Shown here: in pieces, positions 9,718-17,854 of the stretch
Position numbering within the stretch: position 1 is the first letter of the stretch
How the letters are laid out: each line of letters opens with the position of its first letter
Source of the DNA: Acrocarpospora macrocephala
GTDB taxonomy: Bacteria; Actinomycetota; Actinomycetes; Streptosporangiales; Streptosporangiaceae
NCBI RefSeq assembly: GCF_009687865.1
Contig: NZ_BLAE01000003.1
Coordinates: 297,921 to 352,435, forward strand
Direction of reading: 5' to 3'
DNA length: 54,515 nucleotides
Made by a program: the position numbers and the translations under genes
The notes under the pieces: generated by a model
Told to the model about the DNA's origin: nothing
The model's database searches: none
What the model saw: the letters and a program-made list of their open reading frames with translations, nothing else

Positions 9718-9760
9718 GGTTCGCCGTGCGGCTTCCCGTGTGTTTCCCCGTGTGATTTCG
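9718..9760 (+). promoter_or_regulatory. PHO-box-like direct repeats upstream of phytase gene
   Basis: Three imperfect repeats, GTTCGCCGTG (9719), GCTTCCCGTG (9731) and GTTTCCCCGTG (9742), recur every 11-12 bp about 20-60 bases before the start codon. PhoP-dependent promoters in actinobacteria use 11-bp direct repeats with a GTTCACC core, so phosphate control is plausible. The match is imperfect. Confidence 0.35.
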
Positions 9761-9780
9761 GACGAGGTGGAGTGACCGCT

Positions 9781-11043
9781 GTGAGAAGGCTGCCGATCGC
9801 CGGGGCCGTGGTGGCCGCTGTCGCCTTGGTTGTGGTGGTTTCCACCAACGCGAACCTGACCGGTGCCGAGTTGCTGGGGGACCCTGAGCTCGACATCGTG
9901 GTGGCCCCCACGCCAGAGCAGCCAACCGCGGCCCCTTCCGCGCAGCCGACTCCCGCTGCTCCGGCGGAGACCCAGCCTCAGACACGGGGGCAGGTCTACG
10001 TGCGTCCGGCCGGTCTGGCCAAGGTCACCGGTGGAGTGGCCGCTGGCGTGGGGATCTGGCGGCATCCGACCGACCGGCGCAAGAGCGTGGTCGTGGGCGC
10101 GGCCGAGGACGGCGGCATCGCCGCCTACAACCTGGCCGGTCGCCGCCTCCTCCGCCTGCAGGGCCCGGGAGTCCGGCTGACCGGCGTGGACGTGTTCTAC
10201 CGGTTCCGCTTCGACCCCGAGTGGACCAACGACATCGCAGTGGTCACCGACGGTGCGACCGGCAGGCTGCGCGCCCTCGCCTTCCGGCCAGTGGCCGCGA
10301 GTTTCGGAAACCCGCTCATCGAGGAGGTCACCGCGCCCGACATGCCGGTGATCTTCCCCGACGGATTCCCGCGCGACGTCAGGGTCTGGCAGGACGCCAC
10401 CGGGGTGTACGCGGTCGTCGCCCAGGACGGCGCCGCCCGGCTGGCGCTGGTGCGGCTGGTCCCCGCCGCCGGCCGCAAGGTCGCGTACGAGGTCGTCCGC
10501 ACCCTAGATCTGCCCACCGACCTGGTCACCCACGACCTGACCCCATGGACCCCCTGCGGTCCCGCCCCCATCGTGGGCCTGGCGGCCGACACGTCCACCC
10601 TCTACGTCGCGCAGCGCGGCGTCGGCATCTGGCAGCTCACCCCGGACCTCACCGGCCAGCCCTCCCTCGTCGACGTGGTCTCCGGATTCGGCGCCCTACC
10701 CGCCGCCGACGGCACCTGCGGCCCAGGCGAAGGCAGCGACCGCCTCGAAGACGTCGGCGCACTGTCCCTCTACCGCGCCCCCGGCAGCCCCGGCTACCTG
10801 ATCGCCGCCACCCCCGGAAACGGCCGTTTCACCGTGTACAACCGGCAGCCCGTCCAGTACATGGGCAGATTCCGCATCGGCTCGGTCCCGGCGACCGGCA
10901 GCCTGGCCGTCACGAACCTGGCCCTCGGATCGCCGTACGGCAAGGGCCTGCTGGTCGCCCGTACCGGCGGGAACGCGTTCGCACTGGTGAAGTGGGATGA
11001 CGTGGCCCGCCGGATGGGCCTGCTCGTCGACACCCGGGGCTGA
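9781..11043 (+). CDS. Beta-propeller phytase-like secreted protein
   Basis: GTG 9781 lies 8 bases after GGTGGAG; GTG 9772 is the alternative. The ~420-residue product has a signal peptide/anchor (AVVAAVALVVVVSTNA) and a Pro/Ala/Thr linker. A propeller follows whose first blades read GIWRHPTDRRKSVVVG, GGIAAYNLAGRRL and DIAVVTDG. These correspond to the HPTDP..S.V.GT.K and G.L.VYDL.GK signatures of beta-propeller phytases (3-phytases), which release phosphate from phytate with calcium. Some metal-site residues cannot be verified by eye, so it may be a divergent member. It ends four bases before an xdhC fragment. Confidence 0.72.
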   Translation: MRRLPIAGAVVAAVALVVVVSTNANLTGAELLGDPELDIVVAPTPEQPTAAPSAQPTPAAPAETQPQTRGQVYVRPAGLAKVTGGVAAGVGIWRHPTDRRKSVVVGAAEDGGIAAYNLAGRRLLRLQGPGVRLTGVDVFYRFRFDPEWTNDIAVVTDGATGRLRALAFRPVAASFGNPLIEEVTAPDMPVIFPDGFPRDVRVWQDATGVYAVVAQDGAARLALVRLVPAAGRKVAYEVVRTLDLPTDLVTHDLTPWTPCGPAPIVGLAADTSTLYVAQRGVGIWQLTPDLTGQPSLVDVVSGFGALPAADGTCGPGEGSDRLEDVGALSLYRAPGSPGYLIAATPGNGRFTVYNRQPVQYMGRFRIGSVPATGSLAVTNLALGSPYGKGLLVARTGGNAFALVKWDDVARRMGLLVDTRG

Positions 11044-11046
11044 TCC

Positions 11047-11206
11047 TCACCTGGCGAATGCGAACCCGCCTGGACGGTTGTTGTGGTCGGCGAACATGGC
11101 GATGGCGATCTCCGGCGGCGGTACGCGACCCGATGTCGAGCCCGATCGGCCGATGCACCCGGGCGATCTCCGGCACGGCGACGCCCGGTTCGGTGAGCGC
11201 CTGGAC
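11047..11206 (-). pseudogene. Fragment of an XdhC-like gene (C-terminal part)
   Basis: Read leftward, this stretch encodes EIARVHRPIGLDIGSRT and then, after a frameshift, PEIAIAM and NNRPGGFAFAR. It matches the end of the XdhC-like gene at 13780-14301. The nucleotide match is strong but not identical, and the 5' part is absent. It is a decayed partial copy. Confidence 0.75.
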
Positions 11207-11280
11207 TTCCTAACCGGGGGACTGACGGCTGAGCAGTTCAGTGATGTCTTCACTCCCACGATAAGAAATCCGGCGAAGAA

Positions 11281-11913
11281 ATGAACGAAGAAGTCGGGTG
11301 GCTGACCGATGCCGAGCTTGGGCTGCTGCGGAATCTCGGCGATGCCGGGAGTCCGCTTCCGTGGCGGGCGATGGTCGAGGGCCGCGACCACTGGTCAGGC
11401 GACAGTTTCATCATGATCGGACCGGAGGATCGGCGCGAGGACGACATGTATGTGTCCCGTGAATACGGCCGGACGGGCACGGCGAATTTGGATTTGACAG
11501 CCGGAGCCCGAACCGCACTGCCCCGGCTGCTGGATGAAATCGTCACGCGACGCGCACGGTCCTCGGATTCTCCGGCTCCCGCGGAGCCGCTGGTCGATTC
11601 CGCTGAGGATTTCAACGACAAGGAAATCAGCGAAGAAGTCGGGTGGCTGACCGATGCCGAGCTTGAGCTGGTGCGGAGTCTCGGCGATGCCGGGAGTCCG
11701 CTTCCGTGGCGGGCGATGGTCGAGGGCCGGGACCATCCGGAAGGTGGTGGCAGTTTCATCATGATCGGACCGGGGGATCGGCACGAGGCCCACATGTATG
11801 TGTCTCGCGACTATGGACCGGCGAGCACGGAGGATTTGGATTTGATAGCCGCGTCCCGAACCGCACTGCCCCTGCTGCTGGATGAAATCGTCACGCGACG
11901 CGCACGGTCCTGA
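11281..11913 (+). CDS. Small protein made of two near-identical ~93-residue units
   Basis: The 210-residue product is a tandem duplication: EEVGWLTDAEL...GSPLPWRAMVEGRDH...SFIMIGP...LLDEIVTRRARS occurs at about 2-95 and again at 117-210. The DNA copies are offset by 345 bp (115 codons), so the frame is preserved, and they are very similar, indicating a recent event. The motif (PWxxxVEGRDHxxGxSFI, then an acidic helix and LLDE) recalls short Ead/Ea22-like or orphan actinobacterial proteins found near phage or regulatory genes. I cannot assign a function. It lies downstream of the xdhC fragment with a weak ribosome binding site. Confidence 0.65.
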   Translation: MNEEVGWLTDAELGLLRNLGDAGSPLPWRAMVEGRDHWSGDSFIMIGPEDRREDDMYVSREYGRTGTANLDLTAGARTALPRLLDEIVTRRARSSDSPAPAEPLVDSAEDFNDKEISEEVGWLTDAELELVRSLGDAGSPLPWRAMVEGRDHPEGGGSFIMIGPGDRHEAHMYVSRDYGPASTEDLDLIAASRTALPLLLDEIVTRRARS

Positions 11914-12020
11914 GTCTCCCCGTCCGCCCGGTGGCCCTCGGTGGGGCCAAACGCATTTAAGGTTCTGGCGCACGATCAGTTGGGCTGGCCGTCCCTGATG
12001 GCTTGCCCGGGCTCTCCCTT

Positions 12021-12806
12021 TCAGGCGCCGGCGCCGCCGTCCACCGGCACGATCGCGCCGGTCACCATCGAGGCCCGGTCGCTTAGCAGCCATGCGGCCG
12101 CCTCGGCGACTTCGTGGGGCTCGGCCATCCGTCCGAGTGGGATCGATGCCTTCAATTGCTCGACGATGCCGGGGGTCGCCGCCTCCCACGCGTCGATCAT
12201 CTCCGTGGCGGTGCCGCCGGGGGTGATGCCGTTCACCCGGATGCCATCACGGGCCCAGCTCACCGCGGCGGTCTCGGTAATGCTGTTGAGCGCGCGCTTC
12301 ATGGCACCGTATGCGGGGAGGGCGGGGTTCGCGCGGCGGCTGCCGATGCTCGAGGTGTTGACGATCGCCCCACCGCCGTTCCGTCGCATGAGTGCGGCCT
12401 CGGCGGTCATGGCGGTCCAGTGCGAGCGGAAGTTCACGGCGAACTGCTCGTCGATGTCCTCGTCGGTCGTGGTGTCGAGCGGGCCGACCCGCTGCTGGAT
12501 CGCCGCGCCGTTGTTGAAGGCTCCGTCGAGCCGTCCGTGCAGCTCTTCGACGCGGTCGACGGCGGCGCGGATGCTTGCGCGGTCGGCGAGGTCCAGGGCG
12601 ACGGCGTCGGCGACGCCCCCATCGGCGCGGACCTCGGTGACGATGCGGTCGAGAGCGTTGGTGCTGCGGGCGGCGAGCACGACAGCGGCGCCCTCCCGTG
12701 CGAAGAGCCGGGCCGCAGCTGCGCCGATGCCGCGGCTGGCGCCGGTGATGAATACGACCTTGCCGGTGAGCAGGCCGATGGGGGTGGTGTCGATGTTGTT
12801 TGTCAT
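12021..12806 (-). CDS. SDR family NAD(P)-dependent oxidoreductase
   Basis: This 261-residue classical short-chain dehydrogenase has TGASRGIG cofactor loop 21-28, NNG at 98-100 (NNAG variant), Asn125, Ser152/153, and catalytic Tyr166 and Lys170 (YGAMK). The C-terminal IRVNGITPGGTATEM and VDGG motifs are typical. ATG 12806 is chosen because the family fold begins within 15 residues; longer in-frame starts would add a Cys/Gly-rich, non-homologous extension. It diverges from the XRE regulator gene, so that regulator probably controls it. The substrate is unknown. Confidence 0.9.
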   Translation of the reverse strand: MTNNIDTTPIGLLTGKVVFITGASRGIGAAAARLFAREGAAVVLAARSTNALDRIVTEVRADGGVADAVALDLADRASIRAAVDRVEELHGRLDGAFNNGAAIQQRVGPLDTTTDEDIDEQFAVNFRSHWTAMTAEAALMRRNGGGAIVNTSSIGSRRANPALPAYGAMKRALNSITETAAVSWARDGIRVNGITPGGTATEMIDAWEAATPGIVEQLKASIPLGRMAEPHEVAEAAAWLLSDRASMVTGAIVPVDGGAGA

Positions 12807-12892
12807 GCTGACAGCGTCGTGCCAGCCCGGGATCCGGATGCAGGCACAGGCGGTACCAGGATCCGTCGCCGCGCAGCGTGCAGACTTGCGGT

Positions 12893-13750
12893 ATGGACAA
12901 GCAGGAGCTTGGGGCGTTCCTCCGTAGCCGTCGCGAGCGGCTCCGGCCGGAGGACGTCGGCCTCCCCTCGGGCTCGCGACGCCGGACACCAGGTCTTCGC
13001 CGCGAGGAGGTCGCGGTCCTCGCGCACATCTCCACCGAGTACTACGTCCGGCTCGAGCAGGGCAGGGCGCCGCGACCGTCGGGCGAGGTCCTCGCCGGGA
13101 TCGGAGGCGCGCTGCGGCTCACGGACGCCGAGTCCGATCACCTCCACGTCCTCGCGGGCACTGCGCCGAGCCGTACCGGACTGCATCGGCGCGACGTCCG
13201 CCCGAGCATTCTCGCGCTCCTCGAGCGGCTGCCGCAGACGGCCGCTTTCGTGACGTCCGCCGCGTTCGAGGTGCTCGCGTGGAACGACCTCGCGGCCGCG
13301 CTCATGGAGGACTTCGCTGAGCTCGCTCCGGAGGACCGCAATCTCGCGCGCCGGGCATTCCTCGGGTCGGCGCGTGCCGATGCGACGCCATACGGGATCT
13401 CCGACGCCGCGGAGTTCCGGCACCACGTCGTCACGGGGCTCCGATCCACCCTCGCCCGGTACCCATCCGACCCCGCCGTGATCAAACTCGTCGACGAGCT
13501 CCGCGACGCCAGCCCCGAGTTCGCCCGGCTCTGGGAGCGGCACGACGTGCAGGCTGCGCCGATGCTCACGAAGACTTTCCGTCACCCGGTCGTCGGGGAA
13601 ATCACCGTCGACTGCGACTCGCTCACGCTCACGGACCGCGACCAGCACCTCGTGCTCTACAGCGCGCCGCCAGGATCCCCTGGCGCCGAGGCTTTGGCTC
13701 TTCTGAATGTCCTTGGAGCCGAGTGCGTCAATGCGAGCAGGTCGCTCTGA
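12893..13750 (+). CDS. XRE/MmyB-type helix-turn-helix regulator
   Basis: The 285-residue protein has an N-terminal XRE helix-turn-helix (about 5-80: LGAFLRSRRERLRPEDVGL, RRTPGLRREEVAVLA, STEYYVRLEQGR). A MmyB-like ligand-binding domain follows (FEVLAWNDLAAALMEDF, RYPSDPAVIKLVDELR, HPVVGEITVDCDSLTL, DRDQHLVLYSA). This architecture is common in actinobacteria and usually lies divergent to an SDR gene, as here. It probably represses the SDR until an acyl or hydrophobic ligand binds (inference). The gap to the SDR gene is 86 bp and would hold both promoters. ATG 12893 is preferred over GTG 12878. Confidence 0.9.
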   Translation: MDKQELGAFLRSRRERLRPEDVGLPSGSRRRTPGLRREEVAVLAHISTEYYVRLEQGRAPRPSGEVLAGIGGALRLTDAESDHLHVLAGTAPSRTGLHRRDVRPSILALLERLPQTAAFVTSAAFEVLAWNDLAAALMEDFAELAPEDRNLARRAFLGSARADATPYGISDAAEFRHHVVTGLRSTLARYPSDPAVIKLVDELRDASPEFARLWERHDVQAAPMLTKTFRHPVVGEITVDCDSLTLTDRDQHLVLYSAPPGSPGAEALALLNVLGAECVNASRSL

Positions 13751-13779
13751 CGGAGCCGGAACAATTACCCGGCGAGCGG

Positions 13780-14301
13780 TTATCGGGCGAAGGCGAATCC
13801 GCCTGGGCGGTTGTTGCGGTCGGCGATCAGTCCGGCGAGGGTGGCGATGGCGATCTCCGGTGGGGTGCGTGATCCGATGTCGAGCCCGATCGGTCGATGG
13901 ACCCGGGCGATTTCCGACTCGGCGACTCCCAGTTCGGTGAGTGCCTGGACGTGGGGTCCTTGGTGGCGAGGGCTGCCGATGATTCCGATCCACCGGACCG
14001 GGTATCCGAGGACATCGCGGAGTATCGGCCCGATCTCGTCCCGGTGGTGGTCGGTGACGACGACGTCGGCCGTTTCGTCGAACTCCGCGGTGGGCTCGGT
14101 GACTCGCTTCACGCCGGGGAACTCGACGATCCGATCCGGATCCGGCTCGAACAAGATTGGCCGGTAGCCCAGATCGGTGCCATATTTCAGGAGAAATCCG
14201 GCCATGGGGGAGGCGAAGACCGCGACAAGCGTGCGCGTCTCCTCGACCGGAGCCGCTTCCCCGTGAGCGACCGCGCAGGACGCGTCGTGAACGTGGGCCA
14301 T
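13780..14301 (-). CDS. XdhC-like Rossmann protein, short form
   Basis: This 173-residue protein matches the C-terminal NAD-binding domain of XdhC/CoxI family maturation factors for molybdenum hydroxylases: LVAVFASPMAGFLLKYG, YRPILFEPD, DVVVTDHHRDEIGPIL, IGIIGSPRHQGPH, ARVHRPIGLDIGSRTP and PEIAIATLAGLIADR. The usual N-terminal XdhC domain is absent, so it is a single-domain form. No xanthine dehydrogenase genes are nearby. A decayed piece of the same region lies at 11047-11206. Confidence 0.85.
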   Translation of the reverse strand: MAHVHDASCAVAHGEAAPVEETRTLVAVFASPMAGFLLKYGTDLGYRPILFEPDPDRIVEFPGVKRVTEPTAEFDETADVVVTDHHRDEIGPILRDVLGYPVRWIGIIGSPRHQGPHVQALTELGVAESEIARVHRPIGLDIGSRTPPEIAIATLAGLIADRNNRPGGFAFAR

Positions 14302-14409
14302 CTCAGAACCTTCTCACGTAGCCGACAGCCGGTTATTTCACGACCGGTCATCTCAGGGTACGCCGCGATGGAATGCCGGGAAGGGACACGGCGGGTCATC
14401 AGGGGTTGC

Positions 14410-14600
14410 GTCGGCGGTTGAGCGGATCGTGAAGGGTCGTGTCGGCGGTGGGACGGGTCATCCAGGGGGCGTTTCGCCGGTTGAGCGGGTCATGAAGGGT
14501 CGCGGCGGCGGTCGAGTAGGTCATGAAGATTCGTAGCGGCGGTCGAGCGTGTCGTGAAGAGCTGTGTTGGCGATGGTGCTTCATGACGATTTGTCGCGGC
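14410..14600. repeat. 31-bp tandem repeat array (about 6 units)
   Basis: Units start at 14410, 14441, 14472, 14503, 14534 and 14565, an exact 31-bp period. They carry a GGCGGT(T/C)GAGC core and TCATGA/TCGTGA. The last unit overlaps the 3' end of the 102-codon gene at 14581, whose terminal codons and TGA stop match the repeat. The 279 bp between that gene and the xdhC-like start contain nothing else recognisable. Confidence 0.85.
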
Positions 14601-14886
14601 GGTGGGGAAGGACGAGTGGTTCGGCGGATGCGAGCCATGCCTCGGGGTTTGTGGCTGCGATCGGATACACGTAGTGGAAGTCGGCCTGGCCGGAGCTGAT
14701 GGCGTCCTCGCCCCATAACCGCCCGCAGTTCGTGCACCGCAGCACCCCGAGCCAACGAGAGTTGTCCCGCACCACGATGTCCAGAAATTTCCTGATCTTG
14801 TCGTAGTGGAGTGACAAGGCGTATCCGTCCTCCCACGTGATGGGTTGCGTGCGGGAGTCGTAACCACATGGGCAGGGGTCACTCAT
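14581..14886 (-). CDS. Small Cys-motif protein of unknown function
   Basis: The ~101-residue product begins MSDPCPCGYDSRT and has a second pair, RCTNCGRLWGED. Together CPCG and CTNCG form a likely four-Cys zinc knuckle. The C-terminus (AWLASAEPLVLPHRRDKSS) is polar. A GTG at 14895 would add three residues. The stop codon lies inside the 31-bp repeat array. The family is not recognised; the intact reading frame and Cys pairing support a real gene. Confidence 0.6.
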   Translation of the reverse strand: MSDPCPCGYDSRTQPITWEDGYALSLHYDKIRKFLDIVVRDNSRWLGVLRCTNCGRLWGEDAISSGQADFHYVYPIAATNPEAWLASAEPLVLPHRRDKSS

Positions 14887-14920
14887 GACAGTCACGATAG
14901 GTCGCCCGCTGCGGGAGCTT

Positions 14921-16576
14921 CTATGCCGTCGTCAACTGCCACGCGGGAAAGGAGACACCGCCGACCGTGATTCCGCCGTCACGGAAGGAGATCTCCGGAT
15001 TGTCGGTGCCCGGCACGATCAAGGTCAGCACCCGGGTGCCCGGCAGTGAGAGCACCGTTGTCGTCTCGACTTTACGCAGATAGCCAGGGGAGACCGTGTC
15101 CTGGCGGACCTCCGGCTCTCCGGCTGGGAGGAACACCATGGTCGCCCGCCAGTCCCCGTCCGCCAGCACCACCCGGCCATTGCGGTTCGAGATCACCCGA
15201 AGCGACGGCGCGAGATGCCACAGACTACGCAGCTGAGCGCCTTCCGGGACCTCATCAAGCACGACCATCAGATCCGGACCATGATTGACCAGCACCGACC
15301 TCGTGCGCACTACCCCATACGCGTCGTCGGCCAGCCGGAAGCTCTGCCGCGTCGCCCCCACATCGGAGTGCTCCAGACACGTAGCCGTACCCGGACGGAA
15401 CTCCCCGCCGACCACGACCGGGACATTGTGTGCCTCCGGCGAGGTCGTCCACTCCCGGTAGGCGTCCTTCTCGTACGAATGGAACCCCGCCTCCACCAGA
15501 ATGTCCCGGCCATGCGCGTGATACGTCACACCCAGATGATCCTCATGACCGTGCAACTTCCGCCCCGGCCCGAACCTGATCGAGTAATACGCCGACCTGC
15601 GGTCATTCCATCGGGTACGCCCGAACACATAACCACTGTCGAAAACCTTGACCGTCGCCTCCTCGTTCCGGAAGCCCACCGGGCGGGTGTCCGCGGGACT
15701 GTCCCCGATCGGCACCAGACGCCCGTCCGGTTGGGTGGCGTGGCTCACGTAGGTCTCCAGCGACCGGCGCCGCTCCTCCAGACCTTCAGGGATCGCGGCC
15801 CCACATCCTCTGATCGCGTCCAGCGCGACACCCAGGCGTCTGTGCACGTAGAGGCCGTACCTGGGGGCCTGCTCGTGCAGTGCGCCCTGGTCGTCGATCG
15901 CGAGTTCCGCCGACGCCGCCATCCGGCTGATCGCCAGGTCTGTCCACCGCCTTCGGCGGAAGCGGCAGCCGATCGCCAGCAGCGCGATGTCCTGGTCCAA
16001 ACCGTGGTTGTGGCCGGGCCGGTAGAGCGCGGGATCGGACAGCACGCGAGCATGCTCGATCAGGCTTCTGGACAGCCAGTTCGCCCGCACATGCGCGCTC
16101 AGCCGGACCAGCGCGGGCGCCCGCAGCGCCACCGAATGCTCAGCCCACGCCCACGCGCTGACCCCCGCCCAGCGCCGCGAGTTCTTCCGCACCCAGTCCT
16201 CGGCGATCTCGGCCGCACGCTCCAGCAGCGCCCGATCCCCGCCCTTCTCGTACGCGACGACAAGCCCGCCCATCCATCGCAACGCGTGCAGATTCAACAT
16301 CCACGACCGGTTGCGATGCGGATCGGCCCGCCAGTCGATATCCCGCCCCAGATCAACGACAGGCAACCCAACGAATCCCACCCGCCCGGCCATCACCTGC
16401 TCCACATCGATCGAAATCCCACCAGGACCCGCGACCACCGGCCCGTCGCTCGTAGCCAACGAAAGACGCGAATCCACCATCGTCATGAGGGCATGCCAAA
16501 ACAAGCGATTGCTCCAAACGAGAGAATGGGACCCCGAGGGCCGGGGAATTACAGGCGAACGACAGTCATCGGGCAT
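14921..16576 (-). CDS. Heparinase II/III-like polysaccharide lyase family protein
   Basis: The 551-residue protein has an alpha-toroid N-terminal region (DIDWRADPHRNRSWMLNLHA, then NHGLDQDIALLAIG near the centre). A beta-sandwich of heparinase II/III type follows, with RFGPGRKLHGHEDHLGV around 335-350 (His342, His344, His347) and DILVEAGFHSYEKDAYREW. Related enzymes cleave uronic-acid polysaccharides. No signal peptide is evident, which suggests cytosolic action or a mis-called start; Met31 or Met33 are alternatives without a clear ribosome binding site. The gene start abuts the 82-bp repeat array. Confidence 0.78.
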   Translation of the reverse strand: MPDDCRSPVIPRPSGSHSLVWSNRLFWHALMTMVDSRLSLATSDGPVVAGPGGISIDVEQVMAGRVGFVGLPVVDLGRDIDWRADPHRNRSWMLNLHALRWMGGLVVAYEKGGDRALLERAAEIAEDWVRKNSRRWAGVSAWAWAEHSVALRAPALVRLSAHVRANWLSRSLIEHARVLSDPALYRPGHNHGLDQDIALLAIGCRFRRRRWTDLAISRMAASAELAIDDQGALHEQAPRYGLYVHRRLGVALDAIRGCGAAIPEGLEERRRSLETYVSHATQPDGRLVPIGDSPADTRPVGFRNEEATVKVFDSGYVFGRTRWNDRRSAYYSIRFGPGRKLHGHEDHLGVTYHAHGRDILVEAGFHSYEKDAYREWTTSPEAHNVPVVVGGEFRPGTATCLEHSDVGATRQSFRLADDAYGVVRTRSVLVNHGPDLMVVLDEVPEGAQLRSLWHLAPSLRVISNRNGRVVLADGDWRATMVFLPAGEPEVRQDTVSPGYLRKVETTTVLSLPGTRVLTLIVPGTDNPEISFRDGGITVGGVSFPAWQLTTA

Positions 16577-16583
16577 GCCCGGC

Positions 16584-16940
16584 GTTCGCTCGATCGGCCT
16601 CCGGGGCCAGTTCGGCTTGGTCGTTACGGGGGAGCCGTTCGTTCAACCAACTTCCGGGACCGGTTCCGGCTTGGTCGTTATGCGGTCATTCCGGGGGGTG
16701 CGGCGCGGATGGTCTTTCGTTCGTTCAACCGGCTTCCGGGTCCAGTTCGGGCTTGGTCGTTATGCGGTCATCCCGGGGGGTGCGGCGCGGATGATCTTTC
16801 GTTCGTTCAACCGGCTTCCGGGACCAGTTCGGGCTTGGTCGTTAAGCGGTCATCCCGGGGGATGCGGGGCCGATGGTCTTTCGTTTGTCCAACCGGCTTC
16901 CAGGACGAGTTCGACCCGGTCGTTCTTCACTCCGGCCGCG
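16584..16940. repeat. 82-bp tandem repeat array overlapping a gene end
   Basis: The marker GTTCGTTCAACC recurs at 16637, 16719 and 16801, and as GTTTGTCCAACC at 16883: an exact 82-bp period, with a partial unit from 16584. Each unit includes CTTCCGGGACCAGTTCGGGCTTGGTCGTTA and a GGTCATCC(C)GGGGG segment. The last unit is the coding end of the CU044_5270-type gene, including its stop region. No gene lies in 16577-16849. Confidence 0.9.
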
Positions 16941-17854
16941 TCGGTGGTGGAGGAGATGACCTGGGAGCTCCCGGTGTCGATGATCAATGTCCGGCGGACC
17001 AGCCCAGACGGCTCCCGCAGCGTGAAGGAGAACGCCGCTCCAGCTCTGCCCGATTCGTCGGTTTGCGTGCCGAGGTAGGTGACATTCGGGAGGTCTGCGA
17101 GAGCACGGTACGCTGCGGCCCGTACATCAGGGGGAGACGGTTTGCTCCAGAGCAGACCACTGAGCGCGTCCGCCACCACACCCTCGTCCGCCGACACGAT
17201 CTCCGCGACGTGGGCACGAAGCGCCACGGGGTCGACCGGAAGGCTCCTGATCTGCGCGAACGTCATCGGCCGCCCCGCCATGCTGAACGCCACCCCGCCA
17301 CGCACGACCGCGAGCGTGCTCGGCCCCGGCGCCGTGAACACCTGGTGCCCAGGCCACTCGGCGGGCGAGCCTTCCTGGAGCCAGGCCTCCCGGTCGGCCG
17401 GCCCAGCCGGTTCCGCCCCCAGCGAGACCGCACCAGCCCAGACGTTCCCATTCCGGGAAACCCACTGCTCCGAAATACGGCGATCAACCATCCAATACCG
17501 GCTCCCGCCCTCGCCCAGCATCTCCGGATACCGCTGCCGCACCAGCTTCCTGACCCGCCAGTACGCCCCAGCCTGCACCGTCCCCGATTCCGCGGTGACC
17601 GCCGCCGCCAGCAGAATCGACCGCCCCGCGGGCTCCAACGTGGGAGTCGCTCCAGGAACGCCCGGAGATCCTCCCGGCAGCGCGATGACCGCCGCCGTCG
17701 CCACGGCCGCTGCCAGCCCGGCCACCGCGGCCGTCCACGGCCTCCGCAATCGCCGCCGCGCTTCGGCTTCGAGCAGGGCGCCCACTCTGGCCTTGAGAAC
17801 CGGGTCGGGTTTCGGCTCGCCGTACAGCTCCCGGACCCGCGTCAGCTCATCCAT
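16850..17854 (-). CDS. CU044_5270 family protein (sigma-factor partner)
   Basis: The 334-residue protein has a basic cytoplasmic N-terminus (MDELTRVRELYGEP), one transmembrane helix near 45-62 (AVAGLAAAVATAAVIALP) and an extracytoplasmic domain with YWRVRKLVRQRYPE, YWMVDRRISEQWVS and LLWSKPSPPDVRAAAYRALADLP. Such proteins are encoded directly after ECF sigma factors in actinobacteria and are thought to act as membrane sensors or anti-sigma partners; the role here is inferred. Its ATG overlaps the sigma stop by 8 bases. The last residues (about TNERPSAPHPPG) are encoded by one 82-bp repeat unit. Confidence 0.85.
   Translation of the reverse strand: MDELTRVRELYGEPKPDPVLKARVGALLEAEARRRLRRPWTAAVAGLAAAVATAAVIALPGGSPGVPGATPTLEPAGRSILLAAAVTAESGTVQAGAYWRVRKLVRQRYPEMLGEGGSRYWMVDRRISEQWVSRNGNVWAGAVSLGAEPAGPADREAWLQEGSPAEWPGHQVFTAPGPSTLAVVRGGVAFSMAGRPMTFAQIRSLPVDPVALRAHVAEIVSADEGVVADALSGLLWSKPSPPDVRAAAYRALADLPNVTYLGTQTDESGRAGAAFSFTLREPSGLVRRTLIIDTGSSQVISSTTDAAGVKNDRVELVLEAGWTNERPSAPHPPG

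Noticed and set aside
14410-14600. CRISPR array
   Set aside because: The 31-bp period has no unique spacers: the entire unit repeats with drift, so it is a simple tandem repeat.
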